Positions 25,798 to 59,520 of a stretch of 64,000 nucleotides of DNA are shown piece by piece; the first letter of the stretch is position 1, and each line of letters opens with the position of its first letter. Below the pieces are notes generated by a model. The model was not told the origin of the DNA. It saw nothing but the letters and a program-made list of their open reading frames with translations, and searched no databases. Where the stretch lies: contig NC_068369.1 of assembly GCF_020536995.1 (NCBI RefSeq), forward strand, positions 18,145,921 to 18,209,920, written 5' to 3'. This DNA is from Dreissena polymorpha (taxonomy: Eukaryota; Mollusca; Bivalvia; Myida; Dreissenidae). The position numbers were made by a program, and so were the translations under genes.

Positions 25798-28713
25798 CTA
25801 CGCGTGAGACTCATTTTGCGCCTCAAAGAGGAAATATTTCTTAAGCCTATGTTTGAAAGTGGTGAGGGTGAGAGATTGGCGAATACTAACCGGTATGTGG
25901 TTCCATATTTCCATACCAGAGTAACTAAACGACTTTTTTTTAATGGTTTGAGTGAGGTGTTTTATGCGTCAAATCATTGTTTGATTTCGATCTTAAATTG
26001 TAATTATTGTTTTTCACCAGTTTTATCAAGTCGTCGATATATGTGGGCGTTAAATTGTGAAGAGATTTGTAAATAATTATACCTGTGAAATATTTACATC
26101 TGTTTTCAAAAGAAAGCCATTGTATTTTTTGTGATAAATCATAATCATTTATATTTAAGTCATTTCGTAATATTACTCTTAAAAACCTTCTTTGCAGTTT
26201 TGATATTCTGTTTATGTCTCTAGTATTTGCATTTTGCCATGTGACACATCCATAATCAATAATTGGTGTTACGTACGCATTATAGAACATAATCTTCATC
26301 TCAGGTGGTAGAAAATATTGTATACGCCTGAACAGTGATAATTTCGATACAAGTTTTGAACAAGTTATATCAACATGGGCCTTCCTATATAAATGTTTAA
26401 CAATATTGATACCTAGAAGTTTTTAAGTTGCAACATGTTTTATTTTTGAGTTATTTACAAACAAATTTAGAATGTTTTCTTCTGAATGTTTAAGTTTTTG
26501 GCGTGATCCTATAGTCATGCAAGTAGTTTCATCTGGGTTGACTGCCATATTAATTATCATAAACCAATTTTGTGACCTTAGTAAGTCGTCTTGAAGTGTG
26601 CAATTTATTATAGTTATATTATTCCCTTTACAGTGGATTGTTACATCATCAGCATACATGTCAGATTCTGATGTTAGTTTTAAAGGTAGATCATTCACGT
26701 AAAGTAACAATAAAAAAGGTCCTAAAATGGAGCCTTGTGGTACACCGGAACTTATCATGCAGGTGTCTGATGTTACTCCATCTGCCCGAATTAGTTGCAA
26801 ACGGTTTTGTAGATATGATTAAAAAAACTTCAAAGACGAATCCGAAAAATGATATAGTTTCAACTTGTGCAGAAGAATGGTGTGGTCTACTAAGTCAAAT
26901 GCTTTTTTGAAATCCACAAAAACAGTTCCTATCATATAACCATCGTCCATACAATTTAACTATGAATCAACGAGTCTGATTAAAGCAGTTTGGCATGAGT
27001 GGTTTTGTCTAAAACCCGATTGGTGTTCATTTAGCATACGGGTTTCTTTTAAATATTTATTTAATTGAATGGCTACATGTCTTTCAATTATTTTAGAAAT
27101 TGTAGGTAATAAAGAGATAGGTCTAAAATTATTTGGATCATGTTTATCTCCTCATTTATGGAGAGGTACGACACTTGCTAATTTAAGTAAGTCTGGAAAG
27201 ATTCCAGTTGAAATTGAGGTATTTATTAATGTCGTAAGAGGTTGTACGATATAATCTTTGCAAAGTTTAAGGATATTAGGTCCTATTCTGTCTAAGCCAC
27301 TACTTTTATTAGGATTAAGTTTATCATTTAATGTAACCTCCATAGGTGATATATATTCTAAGTTGAACTCTCGATTACCCAATTTTTCATCTAAGAATTT
27401 TTTTTAATATTCAAAATTTTCAGGTTTGAAAACTGTTTTCTTAATTATATGAGATATGTTAACAAAATGTTTGTTAAGTTAATTAGCCACAAGCTGTCTC
27501 CCACAAACATTAAAATTGTTTATGTTTAATGTATTAGGTAAAATTGATCTTTGATTTTCATTTCATTTGATATGCTTTTGATAGATCGCCACAATTGTTT
27601 AATATCTTTCTTCTCTTTAACAGCATTATTGAAAAACGCTCTTTTATTTTTCTTAATTATGGAAATTCATTTGTTTCTCCTTATTTAATACTGATCAAAA
27701 TTGTTGCAAGCCTTAAATGTATCCCTGTTTAATCTAGCCTGTTTTATTTTATCTGAATACCATCCAGGCTGATGTATGCGCTTAACCCGCTTACTTTTAA
27801 TTGGCGCATGCTGGGATAATACTGTGTTTAATATATTGTATAAAGTCGTTAGGGCTAAATTCGGATCATGTGTAGTTTCTATAATATTCATATCATATTG
27901 ACCTAGATCTTGTAGAAACAGTGTGTCATCAAAAGTTTAAACGATCTATAAGTTATTTGTCCATGTTCGGATATAGACTTACTTTTAAGTTTACAAAGGA
28001 GTGTACACGTGATTGGGTAGTGGTCACTGAGGCCCATTCCTGGAACGTTAACTTCTGATTCGCAATATATTGATGTTGTGTATACATGATAAATTATTTA
28101 TGATGACGTTTTTGTTACTCTGGTTGGATATTGAACCAGTTGTGTGAGTCCGAATTCAAGTACAGTTTTTGCCCATTTTGTATTATTAAATTTATTATGT
28201 AAAGAAAATTTAATGTTAAAATCGCCAATTCATATTAGATGATTCTGCAAATTCCATTTGTTTCTCAAATGAATCTATCCAAGACTGGGAAATGTTTGGG
28301 GCACGGTAGATAAAGCATAGAAGATGTGATTTATTATTTTCGAAAGCTACCTGTAGCCAAATAGTCTCAATGTCCGAGGATTCTAGATCAAAGCGACGGA
28401 CATAGCTTATGTTCTTTTTGAGATATTTAATGAGTCCACCACCAGCCTTTTTTGACCTGTCTTTACGTTCAAAAACGAAGTCGTTAATTAATTGATCCGT
28501 ATCATTATTTGAACCTGATAAAAACGTTTCACTCAAACCAAATATATCCATTGACCCTGGCTCTCCCATTATAAGTTTGAATTCATCTAATTTTGGAAGA
28601 ATGTGTTGAATATTCAAACTTGCTACATGAATACCTTGTTTGCTGAAAGTAAAAACGTTTTTATGAATCATCAATTTATCCTTGAAATTATGATTCGTTT
28701 TGAGAGGAGGCAT
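25798..28713 (-). pseudogene. LINE ORF2 (endonuclease-reverse transcriptase), broken
   Basis: ORF2 of the LINE at 24945-29247. The first methionine is at 28713 (MPPLKTNHNF) and the final stop at 25798. The endonuclease N-terminal half, the linker, the RT palm with GVPQGS and YADD, and the C-terminal domain are all recognisable, but in different frames. The endonuclease C-terminal part (about 28216-27900) is poorly preserved. Confidence 0.85.
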
Positions 28714-28941
28714 TTTCGATAAATCTACGTTTTTGCTAACATTTAGATACTGGTATGAATCATAATTGCAATTTCAATACAACGTACAACGTATTTTTAG
28801 AAACAAAAATAGTGTCAGGTTGAATATTATAGTCACAAGTTATTTTGTTGCATTCAGTACATACATTTGTATATTGTTAAGTTTAAGAAATTGGTTTTCA
28901 TGAGTAAATAAGTCAGAATTGATATGTCCGTCAGTGTTTTC

Positions 28942-29247
28942 CTACCATAATCTGTGATTTCGGCAATCAGCTGTCGAGTGGTTTGCTAAACCGCAACGTC
29001 TGCACGGTGACCATCGTCCACGTAGCTGAAAGTTTCTATTACCAAACAGGCGACCAATGGCCTGAAAACGGTCTCTTATGCCATATGTCGCTCCTGTCCA
29101 TGGTGGCCGAGAGTAACGTGTAGCGGCGAATCTGTGTGTTAATTCTCTCGCGGACGTATGTTTGGACTTCACAATTGGAGTTACCGTGTTGATTGTCGAA
29201 ACCAGTCTACTCGAGCCTTTTGGACACAGGTGTATACCGTCTTAGAT
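28942..29247 (-). pseudogene. LINE ORF1 3' part: SGNH-esterase end plus CCHC knuckle
   Basis: A continuous frame of about 100 codons ends at 28942. It begins DGIHLCPKGSSRLVSTI, which fits the terminal catalytic Asp-x-x-His block of SGNH/GDSL esterases. It ends with CRRCGLANHSTADC, a CX2CX4HX4C zinc knuckle. It stops about 230 bp before ORF2 starts. Its 5' edge coincides with the insertion junction, so the rest of ORF1 was lost to 5' truncation. Assignment to ORF1 of the same element is inferred from position and orientation. Confidence 0.6.
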
Positions 29248-29643
29248 TTGCGTCGAATGCACTAGTTGGAAAATGGGTAACCTTTGATATACACCATGTT
29301 AACTAGCTCCATGTGAAACAATGACATTTCTTCTCCGAGAACGGACAACTAATAGTTGTTTACAGGCGTAATCTAATAGCTACCTAGTCCGGATCTTACA
29401 AGAAGTTCTAAAACTCAATATGACGTGTTCGGGAAATTTGATTTCGGAGACATCGAACGAGGAAAATGCGTCTTTCATGTGTGATTATGATCAGTTGCTG
29501 GCATTTACCACATTTTACATAATTGGTACTGTTACATAGGTACGAGTATTTTGGCCAAAGGCAATTATTTATTATTTCCACCTTAAGTTGTTTTCGGCTT
29601 TCTAAATGTGTTCTGTGTGCACAGAAATTATTATATGGACCAT

Positions 29644-29888
29644 GCTCTGTGAAAAGAGGGTTTAATGCTGGTTCGTAAAGTGTCGTTCCTGATTAGCCTA
29701 TGCAATCCGCACAGGCTAATCAGGGACGACACGTGCCGCTTTTATGTTATTTTTCGTTTCAAGAAAGTCTCTTCTAAGGAAAAATCAAGTTTAGGCGGAA
29801 AGTATTGTCCCTGAATAACCTGTGCAGACTGTACCGGCTAACCTTGGACGACACTACGCACATGCATTAAACCCTCTTTTCACAGAGC
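29644..29888. mobile_element. Palindromic MITE, family Q copy 1
   Basis: About 245 bp, ends GCTCTGTGAAAAGAGGG and its complement CCCTCTTTTCACAGAGC. Inside are two dyads of the type ATTAGCCTATGCAATCCGCA, then CAGGCTAATCAGGGACG. No coding capacity. Copies also lie at 30814 and 32060. Confidence 0.85.
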
Positions 29889-30525
29889 GCGGCTTCCTGT
29901 ATCAGTTTCTTTTTCCACATAAAACGAGAGCATAAAGAAAACATGTCATGTCCTTTTGTATGTTTAGCTTATGGAAACATTTTTGCATAATAAAGAATAT
30001 TGCTTACGGAAACAACTTTGATTAATTATCCGTTAAAGGAGCCCTTTATTCGGTGTATACATGTATGTCATGGAATCGAACGTCTACTTCTCTAAAAGAA
30101 CGACAAAAGACGAGTTGATAGCAAGTTGATTCCTGTTTAAAAAAAAAATATTCATACATTTTTGAAAGCTACCAAGTTAACAGTCACGTTAAATTTATTC
30201 GCATACAGAACTGACGACATATTCGATAACGTATCATATATTGACAAGGCAGATCATTATTTGGAAAGAAACACCAGAACAACGTTAAACAGTATCACAA
30301 TCGGATGTGTGTGAGTCCGTGATAATCTTCGTGGGCGACAGGTGCTGGCTCGAAATAAAAGGGCATTATCCCCGGAGATACGCCGCCACGACATGACGAC
30401 ATGAGTCGACGTAATTAAGCTTACTCTGGATCGCTGAGCTTTCTTGTTCAATTTATTCCTGTGTATTTTCTCTGGAAGGACGCGTTCCTTCTACTTTCGA
30501 CATTTTGTGTTTAATTTGTGAGAAC
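29889..30525 (+). other. Upstream region of the antistasin-domain gene
   Basis: No TATA box at a credible distance could be supported. The 5' UTR probably lies in the last ~100 bases, which include a pyrimidine-rich stretch (CTTCTACTTTCG) near 30490. No other structure seen. Confidence 0.35.
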
Positions 30526-39566
<9,041 letters not shown>

Positions 39567-40511
39567 ATAACGCTAACAGTTTCTTCTGCGAAATGTGAGG
39601 ACTTTAAACTTTCCAGTGAAAAAATACAATTAAATTGTCAGACTTTTTTCAAAGCACGTGTATTTGCAAATGATAAACTATTCAAATGTATTTAAATACA
39701 ACATATATAATGAACAGATTGTCACGTTGTCAAAACAAGATGTTTATTTTGTAATAAAAGACATACGTTACCAAGAGCATGTTTTTTATAACAACGTATG
39801 TTAACTAGTAACTTTGATTAAAATGTGCATTCTTCATATAGACATGATTGTTATGACAAAACAACAAAACTTTGAATTCTTAGAGACAGGAAACACACAT
39901 CGGATGTGTTGCGGTAACTGCGATTAATGGTGTCACAAGCAATACCCACGGCTAGTGAAAAAATAAAACAATGTTCAATTATTGCTTTGCATTGTATATG
40001 CTATGGTAAACAAACTTTAATGTTCTAATAAACAGTTGAGTTGAATTCATATTTTCAGATAAGCAATAAATAATTCTCTTCCGATAAGCTGGGTCGTTAT
40101 AATGCTTTAAATATAATCCCATTATAATCGATGTTAACAAGTTTTTAGCCGAAACAAAACTATATTTAAAACAAGTGATTGTTTAAATACAGGCACTATA
40201 ATTAGGTACTTGGATGCTAATAGATAACTTTGGGAGAGAAAACAAATGCACTATAAAAGCATGCATGTACATATAGCAACGCGCAACCATGAGCAAAACT
40301 CGGATCATTCGCCGCCTTCAAACGGTCAATACAAAGTTTTGGGGATCTAAACTTGTTAAAAGGAATTTCAAATCGAACACTTAGAAAATTTCGGGTAAAT
40401 CGGGGTCAGGTCTTCAACAAAATTGAAAATCGTCATTATAAGATTTGGGAATGGCGGGCTGACTGAGACAGGCGGTTTCCGTTCGATGACTTTAGTTTGC
40501 GATGACGTATC
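39567..40511 (+). other. 3' UTR and intergenic sequence
   Basis: AT-rich. The first ~200 bases are the likely 3' UTR of the antistasin gene. Nothing else recognised. Confidence 0.5.
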
Positions 40512-40741
40512 TTAACCCATTTATGACGAGTGATATTTCCCATCCTTCTAAATTGGATCAATTTATTTCCCAAATTAGGGATGTCTAGTATATTTATTTC
40601 TATATTTAAAATATTTCTTATAGAAATTCCTTTAAGTAAACAGAGCAGACCCTGATGAGAGGCCGCATCATGCGGCGTCTCATCTGGGTCTACGCTGATT
40701 GCCAAGGCCTTTTTTCTAGACGCTAGGCATAAATGGGTTAA
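40512..40741. mobile_element. TTAA-type MITE, family P copy 4
   Basis: Best-preserved copy: TTAA-CCCATTTATG at the left and CATAAATGGG-TTAA at the right, exact inverted ends with a TTAA duplication. The central dyad has one mismatch (GAGAGGCCGCATCATGCGGC). Confidence 0.85.
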
Positions 40742-42147
40742 TCTAACGTTAGATAGAGCAAGCTTGCACGGAGACTCCGCTTCTGATTGGTTTTGGTGTA
40801 AGTTGGACCCAATCTTTTGCGCGACGGTTACATTACATTCAGTGTACGTGAGAGCAAGGAACGACAACTCTGCATGGAGATTGAGTCGGACCAAGATTGC
40901 CATAACTATAAACAGAAAACCGGATTCCGCTTAACAACATGAGTTTTGAGGAAGGTATTTTGCTGAAACTGTGTATGTGTGAAGCAAAGGAGAAGACGCA
41001 ACTTGGGATTGCACAAGTAAATTTAACAAAATGGACCTGTTTACAGTTTGGCAAAATGACAATTTAAAACAAATGCCGTAGATTTGAAAAATGCATTCTT
41101 AGTATTCAAAAATGAAAAAAAACGGACAAAGAACAAATAAATAATATATGCTTATTTATTGATTAATAATCAATCGAAATCGTAAAAAAATAAGTAGCGC
41201 TTATTACGCTGTTCATCGCTAATTCAGCAAAAACGTGAAATTGCGTCACAGGGTTCTCACTTCGTCACAGGGTTCTCACTGCGTCACAGGGTTCTCACTG
41301 CGTCACAGGGTTCTCACTGCGTCACAGGGTTCTCACTGCGTCACACGGTTCTCACTGCATTTACGATTCACAAGTATGCTTCGTGTATTTGAAGCGAATT
41401 AGCTTTGGCTTCTAGAGGTCCCCAGTTGAATCCTCAACCAGGCACTTTAGTTCGTGCTGTTGTTTTTTTCTTATAATTATTCAAAACTATTTCAATATTA
41501 CAGCTGTGTAAGTCAATTAATGTTGAGATATGTTTCGCAAATACGAAAATCGTTCATGCCTGTTTAACACGTTGAAACGCTGGTTTCGCGGCGTTGCCAT
41601 GTTTCTTGTATTTTTAATGAATAAAATTAACGTGTCAAAAATTCAAAATAATCAGCCCACTAAAATGCAAGTATTTCCCTAAAGAGTAGAATTGCGTTCA
41701 AATATGCATGTCCTGGACGATGTCAATTGAAGTTATTTGAATACATCATCAGTAAGTCTTGTGAAAATGTACTTTATATGACACGATATGGATGCATGTC
41801 AACTTTAACTCAATTCAAACTAGCACGCTTCATCTTTCACGTCATTAATATTTACTGCCAATCCACTTTTTAGCGCCTGGTAATGTTCCAGCATTTATTT
41901 CGCAATATCAATTTGTCAATAAAATAACCTTACCGCTGTAGATTAAAAGGATATCAAATAAAGCGTCTGAAAGTTTTGACCATCGCTGCAAATTACCGTT
42001 ACATTTAGAATATTAACGTTTTGACGAAATTCTGCATTTGAACAGTTTTTTTTGGTTACATTTTTAGAAAATATACGTATCCGTACACGCCACAGACCGT
42101 CGAATATTTTACTTGTATGACAGTTTGATGATGTTCTTATACTTAGA
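40742..42147. other. Intergenic, contains a 19-bp minisatellite
   Basis: No gene recognised. Besides the minisatellite at 41243-41356, nothing repeated or coding could be supported. Confidence 0.5.
41243..41356. repeat. 19-bp minisatellite, six units
   Basis: Six head-to-tail copies of GCGTCACAGGGTTCTCACT, nearly identical (a TTCGTCAC and a CACACGG variant). Each unit carries a CGTCA core resembling a CRE half-site. Confidence 0.95.
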
Positions 42148-43338
42148 AACAAGAGGGCCAAGATGGCCCTAGTTCGCTCACCTGAGAGGAGTCGGTTCAT
42201 TCAATCTTTACCAAATGTCAAACTTGACCTAGATATTGTCCAGACTAACATCCTGATCAAAATACCTATGAAGTTTCATGATCCTAGGCGTAAGCATTCT
42301 TGAGTTATCATCCAGAAACCAATTTGCTGCTTTGGGTCACCGTGAACTTGACCTAGTGACCTGAAAATCAATAGGGGTCATCTGCTAGTCATGATCAATG
42401 TATCTATGAAGTTTCATGATCCTAGGCATAAGTGTTCTTAAGTTATCATCCGGAAACCATTTTACTATTTCGGGTCATCGTGACCTTGACCTTTGACCTA
42501 GTGACCTAAAAATCAATAGGAGTCATCTGCGAGTCATGATCAATGTACCTATGAAGTTTCATGATCCTTGGCATAAGCACTCTTGAGTTATCATCCGGAA
42601 ACCATCTGGTGGACGGACAGACCGACATGAGCAAAACAATATACCCCCTCTTCTTTGAAAGGGGGGGGGGGGCATAATGAGAACCGTAACCATTTTTGAA
42701 CTCAACTCTCGTATCAAGGAAACATATGTTCTGAGCAAATTTCATGAAAATTGGGCCAAAAATGTGACTTCTACTGTGTTCACATGTTTTCACTATATAC
42801 ATATAGAGAAAAATGCCCCGCCCACTGGCAGCCATGTTTTTTCACCAATCCCGACCATTTTCAAACTCGTCCGAGATATCAATAAAACCAATGTTTTGAC
42901 CAACTTTCATGATGATTGGGCAAAAATTGTGACTTCTAGAGTGTTTACAAGGTTTCTCTAAAGCCAAAGAAGGAAAACTGCCCCGCCCACTGGCTGCCAT
43001 GTTTTTCAACGGATCGGAACCACTTTTGAACTCAACCAAGATATCATTAAGACAAACATTTTGACAAAGTTACATGAAGATTGGGCATGAAATGTGACTT
43101 CTACAGTGTTTACAAGGTTTTTCTCTTTTTTTTACCTAGTTTTTGACCTTGCACAACCCAGTTTCGAACTCGGCCGAGATTTTATTGGGGCAAAGCTTTT
43201 GACCAAGTTTCATGAAGATGGGACAAGAAATGTGGCCTCTAGAGTGTTTACGAGCAAATGTTTACGGACGGACAGACGGACATACGACGGACAAAGACCG
43301 GTCAGAAAACCTCACCTGAGCAATCAGGTGAGCTAAAA
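42148..43338 (+). mobile_element. Family X hairpin-ended repeat, interrupted by family Y
   Basis: Head AAACAAGAGGGCCAAGATGG with CGCTCACCTGAG. The body has units with CAAATTTCATGAAAATTGGG and TGTGACTTCTAGAGTGTT phrases, then ACGGACGGACAGACGGACAT, and a 3' hairpin (CTCACCTGAG-CAA-TCAGGTGAG) followed by CTAAAAAA at 43338. A family Y segment sits at about 42258-42676. Aligns with copies at 57.98 and 58.5 kb. Non-coding. Confidence 0.75.
42258..42676 (+). repeat. Family Y segment inside family X (copy 3)
   Basis: Two 144-bp TGACCT units and the family Y tail (GGTGGACGGACAGACCGACA, then CTCTTCTTTGAAAGGGGG). The head is missing, so it arrived by recombination or truncated insertion. Confidence 0.75.
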
Positions 43339-43384
43339 AACTTGGCGAACGTACTTTCTAATGCCCGCTTCGCACCAGCTGTCC

Positions 43385-43505
43385 AGTTTACTATATTATA
43401 TGCAATTTTCGTAGTATCACAAACTATAACGACAACAACAAAACTCTCCAAATTATTCAATTGTTTAATTTTGTCAATTTACCAAAACGTGAAAAGGCCC
43501 CTTTT
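43385..43505 (-). mobile_element. Deleted second copy of the tRNA-carrying element
   Basis: Read on the minus strand: GGGGCCTTTTCACGTTTTGG, GTAAATTGACAAAATT, then a jump to CAATTGAATAATTTGGAGAG and GTGATACTACG. These match the left half of the element at 10360-10849 with an internal deletion. The tRNA-like part and right end are missing. Confidence 0.65.
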
Positions 43506-43991
43506 CTTCAAGGCAGAGTCCTAGAGTATCTTCATAAATTTGAATTCAAATAATTGCAAGCTCAAAAAGGCGAAAAGATATATAAAAAAATGGACAAAAA
43601 ATGTATTAAACAATTTATTTTGTTTCAATGTCAAGAACAGAAATGTGAAGAAAAATGTGTTATATTTTGAACAAGGGTTCAAATGCATCAGTGATTACCG
43701 CTTAATCTGTACAAGCATATGAATTGTTGTCATTTGTATATTTCGGAATCTTAGGCAAACATCAGACTAAACTTGGTCCAATTTATTATTAATTGCTGAT
43801 TTATATGTTTAAGGAACATAATTCCACAGAGTCGCCCACGTAGAACCAGTATAACAGAAATTCTTAAATTCTCTTTTGTGCATTACATAAGTCTCATATA
43901 CAAGCACAGATCTGACTATTCCGAGACGAACTTGAAGAACACCATGGAAAATGATTAAGTAACATAATGAATGAAGGCTAATTAACCGCGA
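43506..43991 (-). other. 3' flank of PSMA2
   Basis: Contains the PSMA2 3' UTR on the minus strand. AATAAA (reverse strand) at about 43782-43787, roughly 205 bases past the stop, is a plausible poly(A) signal. Confidence 0.45.
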
Positions 43992-57877
<13,886 letters not shown>

Positions 57878-57982
57878 CTACACAACAAAACAATACAGTA
57901 ATTATAACAACATCCCACATATACATAGCCCTCTACAGTAATGGTTAACAATGGTGAAATAGTGATTTAGGGCTGTAATAAA

Positions 57983-58499
57983 ACAAGATGGCCCTAGTTC
58001 ACTCACCTCAGAGGAGTCGGTTCATTTAATCTTAACCAAACATCAAACTTGACCTAGATATTGTCCAGACAAACATCCTGGTCAAGTTTCATCATTATTG
58101 AATCAAAACTCTGGCGTATGGAGTGTTTTGTTTTTGTAAGATTTAACCTGGTGACCTACATTTTGAATTGACCCCCCTTACCAAACATCAAACTTTTCTT
58201 ACAAAAATAAATATTTTGACCAAGATTCATAAAATCTGAAACAAAATTGTGAACTCTAGAGTGTTTACAAGGATTTTGTATAATATAATGAAAATTTCGA
58301 CAATCTAAGGGCAATAATTATGGCATTAAATATGTGATTTTGCTCATTATCAAACTTGACTGAGATCATTCAGCAACTTTCATAAAGAATGCTTGAGAAG
58401 AATGAATGCTAGAGTGTTTACAAACCAAATGTGGACGATCGGACGGCGGACAAAGACCAATTCTAAAACCTCACCTGAGCAATCAGGTGAGCTAAAAAG
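57983..58499 (+). mobile_element. Family X copy 2
   Basis: Head AAACAAGATGGCCCTAGTTC, body shared with 42.15-42.24 kb, tail GGACGGCGGACAAAGACC and a 3' hairpin with CTCACCTGAG...TCAGGTGAG, then CTAAAAAG. Confidence 0.75.
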
Positions 58500-59520
58500 T
58501 GTGTTTCACCAATCTGAGCCATTTTCCAACTTGTCTGAGAAATCAATAAAACCAAGGTATTGACTATGTTTCCCGATGATTAGGCAAAAAATGAGACTTC
58601 TATAGTGTTCCATCACAAGGTTTCTCTCTAGTCACATAAGGAAAACTGCCCCCCCCCCCCCTGGCGGCCATGTTTTTTGACCAATCGGGACCATTTGCGA
58701 ACTAATCTGAGATATATAAAATACCAATCATTTCACAAAGTTTCATGATGATTGGGCAAAAAATGTGACTTCTAGAGTGTTCACAAGCTTTTTTTACTAT
58801 ATATAAATATAAGAAAACTGCCCCCCCCCCCCACCCCCGTCAGCCATGTTATTCAACTGACCGGAACAGTTTTTTAACTCAACTCTCGTATCAAGGAAAC
58901 AAATGTTTTGACCAAATTTCATGAAAATTGGGCCAAAAATGTGACTTCTAGAGTGTTCACATGTTTTCACTATATACATATAGAGAAAAATGCCCCGACA
59001 CTCTGACTGGCGGCCATGTTTTTCATCGATCTGGACCATTTTCGAACTCGTCCTAGATATCAATAAAACCAATGTTTTGTCCAACTTTCATGATTGGGCA
59101 AAAATTGTGACTTCTAGTGTGTTTACAAGGTTTCTCTAAAGCCAAATAAGGAAAACTGCCCCGCCCACTGGCGGCCATGTTTTTCAACGGACCAGAACCA
59201 CTTTTGAATTCAACCACCATATCATTAAGACAAACATTTTGACAAAGTTACATGAAGATTGGGCATGAAATGTGACTTCTACAGTGTTTACCTTTTAGTT
59301 TTTTCCTTGTTTTGACCTAGTGACCTAGTTTTTGACCCGGCACGACCCAGCTTCGAACTCAACCGAGATTTCATTGGGACGAAGCTTCTGACCAAGTTTC
59401 ATGAAGATCGGACAATAAATGTGGCTTCTAGAATGTTTATGAACAAATATGGACAGACGGACAGACAACAGACAAAGACCAGTCACGAAAGCTCACCTGA
59501 GAAATCAGGTGAGCTAAAAA
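58500..59520 (+). mobile_element. Family X copy 3, headless, directly adjacent
   Basis: Five or so units with CATGATGATTGGGCAAAAAA and GTGACTTCTAGAGTGTT-like phrases, then GGACAGACGGACAGAC and the family X 3' hairpin ending in CTAAAAAA at 59520. Aligns with 42.68-43.34 kb. Confidence 0.75.

Larger units (their letters stand above)
24945..29247 (-). mobile_element. LINE retrotransposon, 5'-truncated, inserted in array unit 4
   Basis: Read on the minus strand from 29247 down to an (ATT)n tail at 24945-25020. The order is: end of ORF1 with a CCHC knuckle (29247-28942); APE endonuclease (28713-28216, with LNIQHILPKLDEF and DIFGLSETFL); linker (27891-27685); RT fingers (27382-27152, NPNKSSGLDRIGPNIL); RT palm (26800-26423, GVPQGSILGP and YADD); thumb and C-terminus (26299 to stop at 25798, ending NHIPVSIRQS...FKHRLKKYF); and a 0.8 kb 3' UTR with a (CA)n run and AATAAAGAG just before the tail. 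The pol frame is interrupted at least five times. The junctions are clear because the flanks (CAATTTAACGATCA and TTTGCGTCGAATGCACT) are contiguous in the sister units. Confidence 0.9.
13840..29640 (+). repeat. Array of four diverged 2-4 kb duplicated units
   Basis: Long blocks recur in the same order. Block a (GCGAAGGAAG...GCAGGAAG) is at about 13902, 16837 and 23641. Block b (GATCACCGACCATTCTC-like) is at about 15190, 19240, 22165 and 24250. Block c (TGTTAACTAGCTCC, then TTCGGGAAATTTGATTTC) is at about 15890/16020, 20100/20230, 22910/23040 and 29300/29430. Approximate units are 13840-16790, 16790-20930, 20930-23590 and 23590-29640, the last enlarged by a LINE. Copies differ by many substitutions and indels, so the duplication is old. 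No conserved gene was recognised; see the exon-like block under findings. Confidence 0.75.

Noticed and set aside
28942-29172. Zinc-knuckle frame as gag of an LTR element
   Set aside because: It is in the same orientation and within the junction-defined borders of a LINE, just upstream of its endonuclease; no LTRs, protease or integrase are present.
41243-41356. CRISPR-like appearance of regular direct repeats
   Set aside because: The 19-bp units are head-to-tail without spacers and the genome is eukaryotic.
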